64,000 nt of DNA. Source: Neurospora tetrasperma FGSC 2508 (taxonomy: Eukaryota; Ascomycota; Sordariomycetes; Sordariales; Sordariaceae). Position numbers and translations under genes: made by a program. The notes below the pieces were generated by a model. The model worked only from the letters and a program-made list of their open reading frames with translations. It searched no databases and was not told where the DNA came from. The stretch is from positions 2,217,744 to 2,281,743 of the forward strand of contig NW_009799179.1 of the NCBI RefSeq assembly GCF_000213175.1, in the 5' to 3' direction. Shown in pieces: positions 11,148 through 22,565 of the stretch. The first letter of the stretch is position 1; each line of letters opens with the position of its first letter.

Positions 11148-13443
11148 CTAAGCCGGTATAGTCCAAGCAACCAAATCCTCCCTTACCTCAAACTCATCCA
11201 CCTGTCTCGCTTTTTTATACCCACCATAGCCATACGCTCCTCTGCCACTCCCACTTCCCACCCCACTACCAAGCGACAAAGTCGCCAGACTAGCGCTACT
11301 ATCACTCCGATCGCGTCCCCTAAAACTATCCATTCTTCCAATATGACTTTCATAGCTTGGGTGTTTGTCTCCATCCGTGATCACAACTCCTCCCAGAGAA
11401 GCAGCGTCTTGAAATTGGTAGGGGGAGTTCAAATGGGGAGAGGGAGTAGGGGGGCCGACGGGAGCAGCGGGGGAAAGCATCTTGCCCAGGTCGCGGAAAG
11501 CGGGGGAGAGGCCGTTGTTGAGGGAGGTATTGATTTTATTGACGGTAGAAGCGGAGGTCGCGGGGCGGTTGTTGTAACCATTGCTGTTGAGGAAATTTGA
11601 ATTGTTGTGGTTGTTGTTGAGGCTGTTGAGCAGGTTTCTGAGGTTATTGGCTTCGTCTGCCGCTCCCCGGGGGTCCCGGGTGAAACCGTAGTTGTTGATG
11701 TTATACCAGTTATCTTTGTCGGCGGCGCCTCCTTCTTGGTCGTTTTGTTGTTGCTGCTCCGTCATCATGGTTCGAATGCTCTTATCACTCGTTCCGCTGT
11801 GGTGGCGGATGTGCCGCCTTATGCGAGCCATGCTTCCTGGGGTTTGGGTTCTTGAGGGGGCAGCGGTTTGTGGGCGGAGGGTATCTTTGTTGTAATTACT
11901 GTTGCCGTTGCTACCGCTGTCTTCGTCTCCAGAAGCCGAGCCGCTGGTGGGTTCATCGCGGTGCCGGGGGTGGCGAGATCGAGCGGAACTGGCGCTCGGG
12001 GTGCGGAAAGTGTTGGATCTATTTGGTCCGGGAGTTGTTGGTGCCACCGGAGTGCCACCCAGTCCTATGGAAATGGCAGCCGCGAGCTTGTCTCGCTGGT
12101 CTCGGTAGTACTGGCCCGAGGTGGAGCGGAAGTGGTGGCCGTGACCTCCTCCGAAACTGTGCTTCTTCCGGTGTCCCGCACGTAATTCACCGTCTCGATC
12201 CCCGAAGCTGTGAGCGTTGTTGCTGTACCCGCCGCGACCGCGCGTGATGGGCGAAGGGGTGTTCGCTGCTGAAGACATGTCCGTTCGGAACCCGTCGCCT
12301 CCAGAGAAAATATCCTCGATGCACTGGTCAGCTGTCAGCTCGCCCGGCTGGGATTCCCAGCTGGCAGCCAGCACCCGACGGTAGCAGTCCTGCAATTCAA
12401 ACACGTCCCGCGACTTGTGGCTGAGACTGGGTAACTGGCCCAGTGCCAGGTCGGCCGCGGCTTGATGGTGGTTGCGGGCGAAGTTGTGGGCGTCGGCGTT
12501 AGGGTCCAGCACGTCGCCCGCCACGAGGCCGGCGATGCCACCGAAAACGGGAGCCGTCTTGAGCGGCGGGGCGATGAAGTTGCGCTCGCCTTCGACTTGG
12601 ATCATGAGGATACTGATCTTGAGTGTTGAGTTGATCTTGCTGTCCTGCATCAGGTAGCGGCGCACCACGCCGTCTTGGACGTCCTCTGCCGGGGTCGCCG
12701 TGGTTGTTGTGGCGAACGTCTTGGTGGTCATGGCTGTCATGGGACGTTCCTGCTCCTTTTCCTCTGCATCAGGCCGTAGATACTGGGGACTGTTAGCGTC
12801 CGCTGGTGCTGGTGTTACCGCGCTTAGTGAGCTGCGATTACGGATGTGCCCGAACCGGAAATCGACCGCTGCCGGGCCACCCGGAGATCCGAGAAACGGA
12901 ATGAAGCCGGCTCCAATACCATCTCGGAGGATCGTTTCGCTCTCCTCGACATACTCGGCTAGATTGAGGCGGACGACACCTAGAGTGGTTTTCTCTTCCC
13001 GGGCCGGAGCTGGGCCATTGCCGTTGACTGTGCCATTGGTGTTGAAGAGCTGCAGAACCTCAAACTCGATGGGGCATTCCGTGAGGTTGTTGTTACGATC
13101 GACAGCGATGCGGATAGGGATGACCTTTGAGTAGCTGTACTCAACTCGGTGGTTGGCAATGGGGCATTTCTGCGTCTTGCCACGGTGCTCCGAGTGAATG
13201 CTATGTGGGAAGTGCCATTTGATCAGGGACCCTCCAGAGACCAGTGGCACATTGTTCAAGTCATAGATCTGGGGCTGGAGTTAGACGACGACCTAAACCG
13301 AGGTTCAAATTGTGGACGACATGCCTTGAGGTGTAGTTCGAATTTGGGCTAGAGTCAAGGTATTAGTACTGTGTGTCCCTGTAGGTAGGAAATGGGTCAA
13401 TACGAACCTTTTTAGCCTTGCCGACTAGAGGAATGTGAACCAT
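11148..13443 (-). CDS. NT-C2 (EEIG1/EHBP1 N-terminal C2) domain protein
   Basis: Three exons read 13443-13408, 13348-13325 and 13268-11148, giving about 726 residues. The first encodes MVHIPLVGKAKK, the second is only 24 nt (PKFELHLK) and the third begins IYDLNNVPLVSGGS. Together they give the start of an NT-C2 domain (roughly residues 1-185, including SILMIQ near its end), the lipid/membrane-binding C2 variant found in EEIG1, EHBP1 and plant PMI proteins. The second intron (13324-13269, 56 nt) uses a GC donor (AAG|GCATGT) with a CAG acceptor; the nearby GT would bring an early stop. The remainder is low-complexity: Asn, Ser, Gly and His-rich, ending YGYGGYKKARQVDEFEVREDLV before the stop. 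Its cellular role is not known to me; a cortical or trafficking adaptor is inferred from the family. Upstream it faces POP1 divergently. Confidence 0.85.
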
Positions 13444-14894
13444 AATATCAGCTTAACGGGTCACGACCAATGGATAGTTTGAAGACAGATTCAGCGTGTT
13501 CAAGGAAAGGTTCATTCCATAATGCTGGAAGTGCAGGTAGACAAGATGCAGCAGCGTCATGCACAGCAGGACGGACGTTCATAGTCGGGTAGGGTTTGGG
13601 GTGAAGGAGTGATGATGAGCTGGAGATATTGATGGAGGGGAGTGTCCGCATTGAGACGAGCGGGAAACTGCGAAGGTGGGAGGGTGGGTGGGATGGAATG
13701 AAGCGGAAGCCGGATGTGATGAAAGGAACAAGAGGGAGGAAGGCTAGTCATGCTTACTGAGGGCTGCCATGTCTACATGCGTCGGATTCAGCAGGTATTT
13801 CCGTCGGCCGTCTCCAAAGTACGGTACGTGGTCTCAGGACTGTAACTGTACCGGACCGTTCGATCCAGGTTCCCGTGGTTGAGGCCGACACAAAGGGGCG
13901 CCGAGGTTCCCTGCCGCAACGTGAGCGTTCCCTTCTCGGACCAAGTCGGCGATATCGAGACTCCAACAAGGCAACAGCGGCAACGGGACTCGGAAACAAA
14001 CTCTCAGGTCAGTGAGAAAAGTGAAAAGCTGGAGTTGTGCCGTTGAGGCGTGTCAGGGATGGCTTGGCATGTATCGCGGACGAACACAGTTGTAACGTAA
14101 GGTATTCCGTATTACCCCCCTATCGACCAAAACAAGACAACAAGACAGCAAAGACCTAAGATGTGTGTGTGGGTGAATGAGAACTTTGGACTGCCGGTTA
14201 GTAATGCTTCCATGACAGATTCTGGAAAAAGTCCTTTCTTTAGCCCAACGATTTTCCTGGGCATATTTGTTTTACGCCCGCGGCACCACGGATATGATGG
14301 ATGGATGTCCAGGCAGCCCCTTAAATTAAATGAACTAATGTCAAACGGGCATGGCGATGAGGATAATGGTGTCCATTCGCTTTGCGGCCTCACTCCGTCA
14401 ATTACGACTCTGGAGAACTAACTCTACACACTCACCACAAACTGTTCCTACAGTAGTCTCATCAGGATAGCGGAGGTGATGTTGGAACAATCCGGATGTT
14501 CGAGACTGGGGAATGCCGAGCTTCCCAGTCTGGGCTCCGGCTGTGATGCTGGGGGGGCGAAATGCGGTGTTACGCCACTGAAGGGACCGCCAAGAGCGCT
14601 GTCCAGGATGCCGCGGAATCGTCAAGGAACGGGACCTGAGTTTGGACATTCTCCCAAGTGGGGACACCTTCCCCGCTAGGACCCGCTAGCTGATTGACTG
14701 ATAAGCCCGATAAGAGCTTCAGAAATTCCTCATTCGTTCCTTGTCTGTCGGCGCCAGTGATACAGTCATTGAGCAAGACCTGCCCGACTCCAATTCCTCC
14801 AAGTAAAACACCACCACCACCCCAATCGGGCACCTCCATGCGCCGGATACAAACAACGCCAATGTTCAAGGAACCATAGGTACCTCTAGTCGCC
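13444..14894. other. Divergent intergenic region between NT-C2 gene and POP1
   Basis: This 1.45-kb interval must contain both promoters and leaders. Open frames inside it are short and without domain likeness. No RNA gene, element or repeat was identified. Confidence 0.5.
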
Positions 14895-17687
14895 ATGGAT
14901 AACAACAAAAAACAATCCGCCTCAGGCAAGGCGGCGGCCGATTCCAAGAAGCGCAAGGAAGCCCCATTGAATCAGAACCAACAAGGCAAAGAATCGCGTC
15001 CTCCAGCCCGGCCACAAAAACGCGTCAAGTTCCAAGATGCACGCAACATTCGCAGCCAGCCTTCCGACGCCGCCCTTGACGATGGAAAGCTGGATCTCCA
15101 AAAGTTCCTCAATGCCCGCGAATTCGAGATCAAGGCCCTCGAGACGAGCATGCGAAAATGCAAGAGCGCCAACGCCACCCGGGTGTTCCAGCAGGTCCCG
15201 CGCGAGATGAGACGGCGGACGGCGAGTCACAACGCTAAGAGAGTTCCCAAGAGGCTGCGCGACAGAGCCAAAAGAGAGATGATAGAGGACAACACACCGA
15301 CCGTCGAAGCGAGGAAACGACGGCCACGTACAACACGCGCCAGGATACGTGCCGAAAACGCAAAGCGACTCGAGAAACTGGCCGCAAAGAAGAGGAAAAG
15401 AGCGTTGCAAAATGAAGCCGGGGGAGAGAACAAGGACGAGCCCGGAAAGACGACAATCCAGACGAGAGCCCCGAGACCCAAGATACGACGTGATACCCTG
15501 AACGAGCCCCCGAAGCCAAAGTCCAAATTCAAAAAGAGACAGATCAACAAGACCTGGCTCCCTACCCATCTATGGCATGCCAAACGAGCGACAATGACCG
15601 AGTCAACCAAGCCTCTGTGGCGATTCGCGATCCCTTTGACCCCGACGCAAAAATGCTATCGACCGACCCACCGAGCTTCTGGACAAAAGGGAACTGTTTT
15701 CTGGGATACAAGTTACATGAGCACGGTCAGGCTCTATGGAGCAGCGGGAGGCATTGAGCAGGTTCTCAAGGCACTAGGGCTGGTTCAGGAGAGTCTATGG
15801 GGCAACCGTGGCAGGAAATGGAGAAGTGGTACGAGGACATGGAGCGGTATGGTGAGCAGACGGCAAAGGAACTCGAGAAGGGACATCGGGCCTGCTACGA
15901 TATTATGGAACCCCATCCCGACCGCCGAGACCGCTGCGCCCGAGTCAAACACTACCGAGCTGAAGAAGACTCAACGACAAATCTTAATCAGGACACACCC
16001 CTCATGCTTCCTTGAACTCTTCGACGAGCTGGTTAAGCTCGCAAAGCTGCAGACGCCCCAAGTTCACATCGAGGACTTGCGTTTCGAAATCGGTAGCATC
16101 GAGCTTACCGGACCCGGTTCCACAGAGACGTTGCTTGCTGTGCTCCAACCATATCATACCGAGGAGCGCCATGGGCAGGTTTTCTCCTCTCTAGTTGGGG
16201 TAACAAATCCCGCTTCTCTTCCTAAAAATGCAGTACTGGGCTTTTCAATCAAAGACCCGCGATTGTCGTATCCTCCCAAGCGGGTCGACACCGCCAGCAA
16301 GGTGAGCGATTCTGCTCTGCTTGATACTTTGACACAATGGCCTGTTGAGGAACAGGTGAAGCCATATGGGCTCTTCGACCGTGATGTTCGCTTCAAAGCT
16401 TCCAGTCTACCACCACAAAAGTCCATCAATCGCCGAAAGGGCGCCAGTATCCCAGGGCAAGAGATGCAAGTCACAGCAGCGGACCCTCCTATACCAGTCA
16501 TCGCGTTCGCCTCCAGACCGGCAGCTGGTGGTCAGGCACAGGGGACATGGACGCTGTTGGCGCCATGGAAATGTATTTTGCCGATATGGTACAGCATTGT
16601 CCATTATCCCTTATCCACTGGAGGCAATCCTCGGCTAGGGGGGTTGAATGAGCAGCGGCAGATTGCTTTTGAACAAGGGACTGCCTGGTTTCCTGGGGAT
16701 TTTCTTGGGACGAATGCGGGTGTTGTATGGGAGATGGAGCAGCGCGCGCAGCGCAAGAAGGCCTGGGATCGGCGACCGAAGGGCAGGCGCATTGAATGGG
16801 CCTCGCTGGATCTCGGCGCTGGACGAAAGGGCGAGATTGGAGATGGCTTAGCGTGCGATTTTGAGCATCTATTCGGTTTGCCCACGGATCCTTCGCCGAG
16901 CTCATCCGAGGATCAATCAACCTCGGATGTCGATCCAAATGCAATGGACCTTCAGCCTGGGGAAGAGGCTGAAGCTGCAGCCAAGTTGGGGAAGGTCCAC
17001 AAAAATACAGTGCCGTCTTTGACGACGATTGAGCAGATGAAGAAGACAGAGTTTCAGGCTCTTATCTCCTCGGTAGATTCGGGTAGACCTCCCCCACGGT
17101 CGATCATATCAGTCAACATCACATTTGTAACCAGAGGCGTTGCAAACGCGTGCGCCAGGATATATCGTCTTCCATCTCGGCCTTCAGCAACGACGACCGT
17201 CCCGTCGTCGGAGGCGGAGGTACCCGCTACTGATCCGGTTGCGGCCGGCATGGGATCTCTACCTGCGGATCTCCGCGATCAATGGCTTCAGAAACTCCCC
17301 GGCAATAAAAGCGGCAGCAGGTCTACCAAAGTCACCACAGCACACGCAGCACCACATATGCCTCGCGACGTCGGTCAGGGTACCCGGAAACAATTAATGG
17401 CCAAGTCTCTCCTGTCCGGGGATCCATTACCCTACCCTAGGCCTACAGCTAATCAGACAGACATTGGCGGTGGCCATCCGCTGTGCCCCGGCGAGGAGGA
17501 CTTGATCGGGTTCGTGACGGCCGGGGCATACAGCCTTAGCGAGGGCAAGGGTACGGCGGTTGGGGCAATCTCTGCCGAGAAGGCGTTTGATACGGTCAAA
17601 GAGTCGGGCACGAAAGAGGGAAGGCTCTGTATTGTGAGAAATGCCGGGGAGAATGTGGGCTGGCTGGCTAGGTGGGAGCTGGTGTGA
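14895..17687 (+). CDS. pop1: RNase P / RNase MRP subunit POP1
   Basis: An intronless frame of 930 residues starts at an ATG in the context GCCATGG. POP1 is the largest shared protein of RNase P and RNase MRP, acting in the nucleus and nucleolus on tRNA 5' ends and rRNA spacers. The N-terminal POP1 domain is visible from about residue 72 (NAREFEIKALETSMRKCKS, then PREMRRRTASHNAKRVPKRL) and includes the hallmark TWLPTHLWHAKRATM near residue 225 with LWRFAIPLTPTQKCYRPTHR after it. The POPLD domain follows near 550-615 (TWTLLAPWKCILPIWYSIVH, GTAWFPGDFLGTNAG). The C-terminal part ends in a glycine-rich fold (EDLIGFVTAGAYSLSEGKG, GRLCIVRNAG). Length and order match fungal POP1. The N-terminus is very basic and likely a nuclear signal. 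Identification is firm. Confidence 0.96.
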   Translation: MDNNKKQSASGKAAADSKKRKEAPLNQNQQGKESRPPARPQKRVKFQDARNIRSQPSDAALDDGKLDLQKFLNAREFEIKALETSMRKCKSANATRVFQQVPREMRRRTASHNAKRVPKRLRDRAKREMIEDNTPTVEARKRRPRTTRARIRAENAKRLEKLAAKKRKRALQNEAGGENKDEPGKTTIQTRAPRPKIRRDTLNEPPKPKSKFKKRQINKTWLPTHLWHAKRATMTESTKPLWRFAIPLTPTQKCYRPTHRASGQKGTVFWDTSYMSTVRLYGAAGGIEQVLKALGLVQESLWGNRGRKWRSGTRTWSGMVSRRQRNSRRDIGPATILWNPIPTAETAAPESNTTELKKTQRQILIRTHPSCFLELFDELVKLAKLQTPQVHIEDLRFEIGSIELTGPGSTETLLAVLQPYHTEERHGQVFSSLVGVTNPASLPKNAVLGFSIKDPRLSYPPKRVDTASKVSDSALLDTLTQWPVEEQVKPYGLFDRDVRFKASSLPPQKSINRRKGASIPGQEMQVTAADPPIPVIAFASRPAAGGQAQGTWTLLAPWKCILPIWYSIVHYPLSTGGNPRLGGLNEQRQIAFEQGTAWFPGDFLGTNAGVVWEMEQRAQRKKAWDRRPKGRRIEWASLDLGAGRKGEIGDGLACDFEHLFGLPTDPSPSSSEDQSTSDVDPNAMDLQPGEEAEAAAKLGKVHKNTVPSLTTIEQMKKTEFQALISSVDSGRPPPRSIISVNITFVTRGVANACARIYRLPSRPSATTTVPSSEAEVPATDPVAAGMGSLPADLRDQWLQKLPGNKSGSRSTKVTTAHAAPHMPRDVGQGTRKQLMAKSLLSGDPLPYPRPTANQTDIGGGHPLCPGEEDLIGFVTAGAYSLSEGKGTAVGAISAEKAFDTVKESGTKEGRLCIVRNAGENVGWLARWELV

Positions 17688-18904
17688 AAACAAAGTGAGA
17701 TGTTGAGATGAGATGATACTACATGATAAGAGATGTGGTATCGATGAAGATACCTGTTAATGGACGCGGCTGTCGATATCGATAGTGGGCGGGCTGCAAG
17801 CCATGAAAACTCACCGAAATGAGGTCTCAAAGAAGAAAAGTGAAGGTGATGAAGATTTGTTGAAGAATGGGAATACTCTGTAGTTTGCTTAAACCCTGTC
17901 TCGGCTGTTCAGATACCGAAGCTTCGGGGAATTGGGCTAAATAAACCGGTCGACGGCGAGCTTTTCTCACAGTGGTATTTACGCAAGTCTAACCAGCGTC
18001 CATGTCATCGAAAGCTTTCGATGCCACAAGCCTGATGACCAACGCTACGCCGCTTAGAGTCATTCAGCTTTACTCTCCCGCCTCTGATAAGAACCGTCTG
18101 AGTTCCGAGACTTAACATAGCGAACTCTCTCAGCATAACAGTTATCGGGGAATAAAATCTATCGAATTACAAAACACAGGCAAAGTTACATTCTTGCTAG
18201 TCTCCCACGATCACAATACATGTACGATTAACCGTGACATCGCCTAGACAATCACGCAGTTCCCCTCCGAAAGTCGTAACTCGTTAGTCTCAGTACCTAT
18301 GCTCTGCACATCCCCATTGTCTAGGATTACCGAATGGTAAACCTATCGGGAATTTACCTAGTGGAATCAGTAAAATCCGGGCAGGCCACGATGCAAAGTC
18401 TGTGTGTGTGTACATAAGCCGAGATGTACAAGGCAATTTCAAAAAGTCTGTTAGTCCAAGTTTCCTTTTTCGTTAGGCCTTGTCCACGGGGGTGCAGAAA
18501 GCGGGAAGATCGTCGTCGGTGGAACCAAGATTTTCCAAATAGTGGACATGGACATCACCAAGGCCCATCCATTCCCGCTGCAGCCTTTCGGCTTTTACAT
18601 TGCTGTAAAAGATACCCGTCTCTGGGGGGAAACCAAGAGCCTACCTAGGTATGCACTACACCCCGGCGCTGTTGGCCGGCTGGGGAGAGTTTTAGTGCCC
18701 AACTGTCCCCATGACAGTCTCACCTTATTTAACCAACTCGCTCATGAAAAAAAAAAAAAAAAAAAAAAAAAACATTGTCGATAACAGCCCGGGGCAAGCT
18801 TCCCAACCAACCAACCGGGAGGGAATGGGTTACTCGCTTCGGTTGATAAGAGACAAAAGTTTGTTGAAGACAGCCCAGTAAAAAAGCAAAGTCAAAAGCC
18901 GGGG

Positions 18905-18935
<31 letters not shown>

Positions 18936-20573
18936 AAGGACGGAGGTCGGAAAGACGGATGCAGCCGCTCGTTTTGGCTGAACGAATTGGGGTGAATGGA
19001 TGATCTTCAGCAACAACAATATATGTAAGAAAGCTGAATGCATGTCCTATCAATCAATGTACACTAGCCCGAAAGTTGGCTGTCTGTCTGTCTGTCTGTC
19101 TGTCTGTCCGCCTTTCAGCTAGCTGTTGCTTACTACACTAAGTGTAGTGCTTGTTGGTCTGCTGCACTACCAAAGCGGAAAAGCTTTCAAAAGAAAGGAA
19201 ATTTGGAATTCTTGTCCTCCGTCAGTCTTGGTTGTGTTACCAATCTGTTAGTAAAAAGGGAAAAGGGAGGGGTCCATAATCAGTTATTTCTGTTGGCGTT
19301 GGCGTTGTTGTTAGTGATTTCTACGATTACAAACTGGCTGGCTGGCTGGCTGCCACAGCTCGTACAGTATATACAGTTCTGGGGTTGAACAAGCTCTACT
19401 TTACACACGTACTACAAGTAAGTGAGCAAGGGAAAAGAGGGAACAATACCGACTGTGAGGTCGGGGAGGATACCGCGAAGGTGAAAAAAATGATGGCTCA
19501 TATTCACCTTGAGGTGTTGAGGTGAAAATACAGAAAGGACTCGCTGAGACTTTTGTCCTCTCTACACTACCTACTTTAGCATAGAAGAAGCCCACTTGGT
19601 GTGACCATGTATGTAATACCTACCTATCCTATCCTATGATTCTATCACAAGACTCTCTCACCAAAGTGGGATGAGCCGCTACTTGAGTCGCGTTCGAAAG
19701 TCAAAACCGCCATCGTCTGTCGTGCGAGCGCGCGCGCGCTGTCGTGTGACGAGGACTGGTGGGGCTGATGGCCCTTGACGGTGGAGATGTGAGATGACGG
19801 GCGTCAACGCAATGGTGCGACGGACGAAATTCGGTGCAAGCGGACGATGAAGGGTGTCATGTTGGATCAAAATCGATCTCAATTACTTAGACTAGGTAGG
19901 ATAGGTAGTGGGCCTGCACTATCGTGACTATCCACCCCCGGCCGTGACGGCGACAACGACCTCCGCTGGATGAAAGCGTAGGAAGCTGAGATCGCCAGAT
20001 TGAAGGCCGGAAGATGTACGGGTATAAGATACTGGTACCTGGCGCTACGGAGAATGGGGAAAAGGCAACCTAAGACATTGACAGCGGTCCTGGTCGTATG
20101 TTGACAATGATGACGATACTTCAAATGGCCGAACTTGGCAAGAAAGCCTCAACAACCTCCCTCCACCTTGCAGATTTGCAGGAAGGATTTGACCTTCCAA
20201 GATGCCATCGTTTCCTTCACCTCTTGTTTGGGAAGTCGGTCTTCAAAGGGCTTTTTTTTCCTTCCCACTTGGCGAGCTCCGTGGCTCTTCTTCCAAGGAG
20301 CTGCGGACAGAAGATCAAGTTTTTCGGAATCAGCAAGCTTTTGACGGGGCATTTCTTCCATCATCAAAGACCAATCGAAGTTGCTGTTCGGTCCCGAATC
20401 TGTTCCCTTTTTGGTTGCTTGTGTGGTGGGAAACTCGTGTCGTTGGGCTGAGGCTCTTTTGGCGTTGCTGTCTTTCTACTACATGTAGTCATACGGACAG
20501 AGAGGCGGACTTGAGTTCCTCGACCTCGACCTTCCATTGTACAGTTCCCATCTTGGCCTCCCCTGCTGCCAGT
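17688..20573. other. Long spacer with simple repeats, left of the LTR nest
   Basis: No convincing gene is present. Visible features: an 18-bp perfect palindrome at 18006-18023 centred on AAGCTT, two long A-runs (18747-18772 and 18905-18933) separated by about 130 bp, a GTCT tetranucleotide array at about 19081-19108, a CTGG-type run near 19335-19352 and a GC dinucleotide tract near 19730. The last 500 bp on the minus strand has short protein-like stretches (for example MGTVQWKVEVEELKSASLSV at about 20550-20488) that stop quickly. This may be the edge of a decayed gene at the element insertion site. Confidence 0.5.
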
Positions 20574-20751
20574 TGTAGAATACGAGCACGAGCAGGGGTA
20601 TTGATTGAGTAGAGGATGTAGACTATGTATTATATAGATCTCTATATTGGGTTAATCCCTCACACAGAAAATCTAGTATTAAAAGGTTGCCAGGGATGCC
20701 AGCTTATGTAAGGTACTAGGCTGGCACTCTGGTTACCTCTAATATCCGATA
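20574..20751 (-). repeat. Left terminal repeat of the old LTR element
   Basis: This 178-bp copy starts TGTAGAATACGAG and ends at CCGATA. It aligns along its full length with 34278-34455. It is preceded by CCAGT, the target-site duplication. Confidence 0.88.
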
Positions 20752-22565
20752 TACCCCCCTAGTTGAATTGGAATTTAGGGAGGCTATTGTCTTTTGAAGC
20801 TATTTATAAATTTTACACCCTTCCTATCTCTTTTCTAGTAGTTACCTTTAAAAGTATTGCCTATTATTATTTCTCTATTAATAGGGAAAATTAGTAGTAC
20901 TCTTTTTAATAATAAAATTACCTAGTCCTGTAGTTTAATAGTTAGAATATTAGGGTATTATTTTTAATTATTTGCTTACTATCTTTTAAATATATTTATT
21001 AGTATAGTTAGCGGATTATCTTTAAATAATATACCCGAAGGTCGTAAGTTCGAATCCTATCAGGACTAAACTTTTTGACTTTTTCCTCCTTATACAATTG
21101 AATTACTATATTAGTGCCTCTCAATTTTTGGAAATTATTTTAACTATATAGTATAAGAAGGTAGTTTATACTTATAATAATCCTAACCTATATTTTTATC
21201 CCTTAATCGCTTTCTTTAACTAATCCTTTTTATTGATTATAATTAGATAATTTGCTTCTATTATTACTAATTTTCTCTTCTCTCTTTATCTCTCCCTAAT
21301 ATTTACTATATTAAATTGCTTTATAAATTCTTAATACTTACGCGCATTAAATGCTTTAATAAATTTATTGGCGATTATTTTGCCGGTGGGGATATAGTAT
21401 ATATTAACGATACTATACTATTAAGCTTCTTTAAATTAGTAGTTATAAATATTGATGTATTTGAATTTAGTTTAGAGTTTAGAATTTTCTTTAGTAATAA
21501 AGTGTATTATTTATTTATTATTATAACCGAGGGGGATAATTTCGATTTTTAATCGGAGGGTAAATATGTTAAAAAGTTTTTTTATTTATATACCTTCTTT
21601 TATTTCTTAGGCGAAGGATAATAATTCTATTTTAATTATTAAAGTAGTAATAGTATTTTACTTATTAGTACGCTAATCGATTATATTATTAAATAATTAT
21701 ATTACAAACCCTTAGAAATTTCTTTGATTATTAGTATTATTAATAAATGATGCGTTAATATAAATTTTAAATTTGTTACCTCCTCCTAATTGGAGGGTAT
21801 AATAATTAATACTACGAAGGTACGCTTTTATTCGTTCGACCGTTGAATAATAAGTTGGTTTAGGGTTAATTAGGAAGCGAATTAATTAGAATAGTATAAA
21901 AGTAATATTAAGTTTAGTAATAATAGAGAAATATAGAATTGTACTAATTGTTTATTAATACGATTTAATTGTATATTAAGTAGAGGATTAAAGCTAAGAA
22001 GTAAATTTTTTAATTATTATAGGGGTATTAGAAGGTTTCTTCCTCTATTTAATTCTTTCGGTTATTTTGAGAATATATTTTTATTAGGATAGTTAGAGTA
22101 GGTATTATAAGTAGTTTTGAATAATTTTAATATTTAAAAATTATTAGATATTTTAACTATTAATTAATTAGTAGTATTATTTAAGAGTAATATTTATTCC
22201 CTTTACTAACGGCGAATATTTTGGTTTGTAAGTGAAGATAATATTATTAATATAGAAGAAGATAATTATACTCTCTTTAATTAGTATATATAGTTTTATA
22301 AGGATAGGGGTAAAGCCGGCTTCTATAAGAGTTTTAGTAAACTCTTTTTATTAAAGTAGTAGGGAGTACTATAATTTGTATAGCGTACGTAGTAATTTTA
22401 ATACTTTACTTTTATATTTCTAATTGCGTAGTAATTTTATATAAATAGTCTTATTTAATACTATGTTAATAAAGGTATTAACCGTATTATATTATTTAAA
22501 TTCGAGATTAAAGTAGACGGCGATAGTTATTATAATTTTAAATAATTAGATTATAAGAATAGTAA
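20752..22565 (-). other. AT-rich interior of the old element, left part
   Basis: About 1.8 kb of TA-rich, RIP-like sequence with no meaningful frame. It holds a degenerate tRNA gene (listed separately) about 170 bp inside the left repeat. It ends at AGTAA, the left target duplication of the nested Gypsy element. Confidence 0.8.
20924..21068 (+). pseudogene. Degenerate intron-containing tRNA gene inside the old element
   Basis: The ends AGTCCTG (20924-20930) and CAGGACT (21061-21067) form a perfect 7-bp acceptor stem, followed by an A discriminator and a T5 run (21072-21076) as a Pol III terminator. TAGTTTAATAG (20931-20941) fits the A box and AGTTCGAATCC (21048-21058) fits the B box with one change. 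GGGTAT and ATACCC near the anticodon arm pair and enclose about 65-70 extra bases, consistent with an intron after the anticodon. Stem mismatches and TA bias suggest RIP damage. The anticodon cannot be read with confidence; ATT after a possible U33 would be a damaged form of several. Probably not functional. A tRNA-derived SINE head is an alternative. Confidence 0.6.

Noticed and set aside
21316-21552. A 78-codon frame in the AT-rich block
   Set aside because: It lies in RIP-like sequence of the old LTR element and has the Ile/Phe/Asn bias of AT-rich noise.
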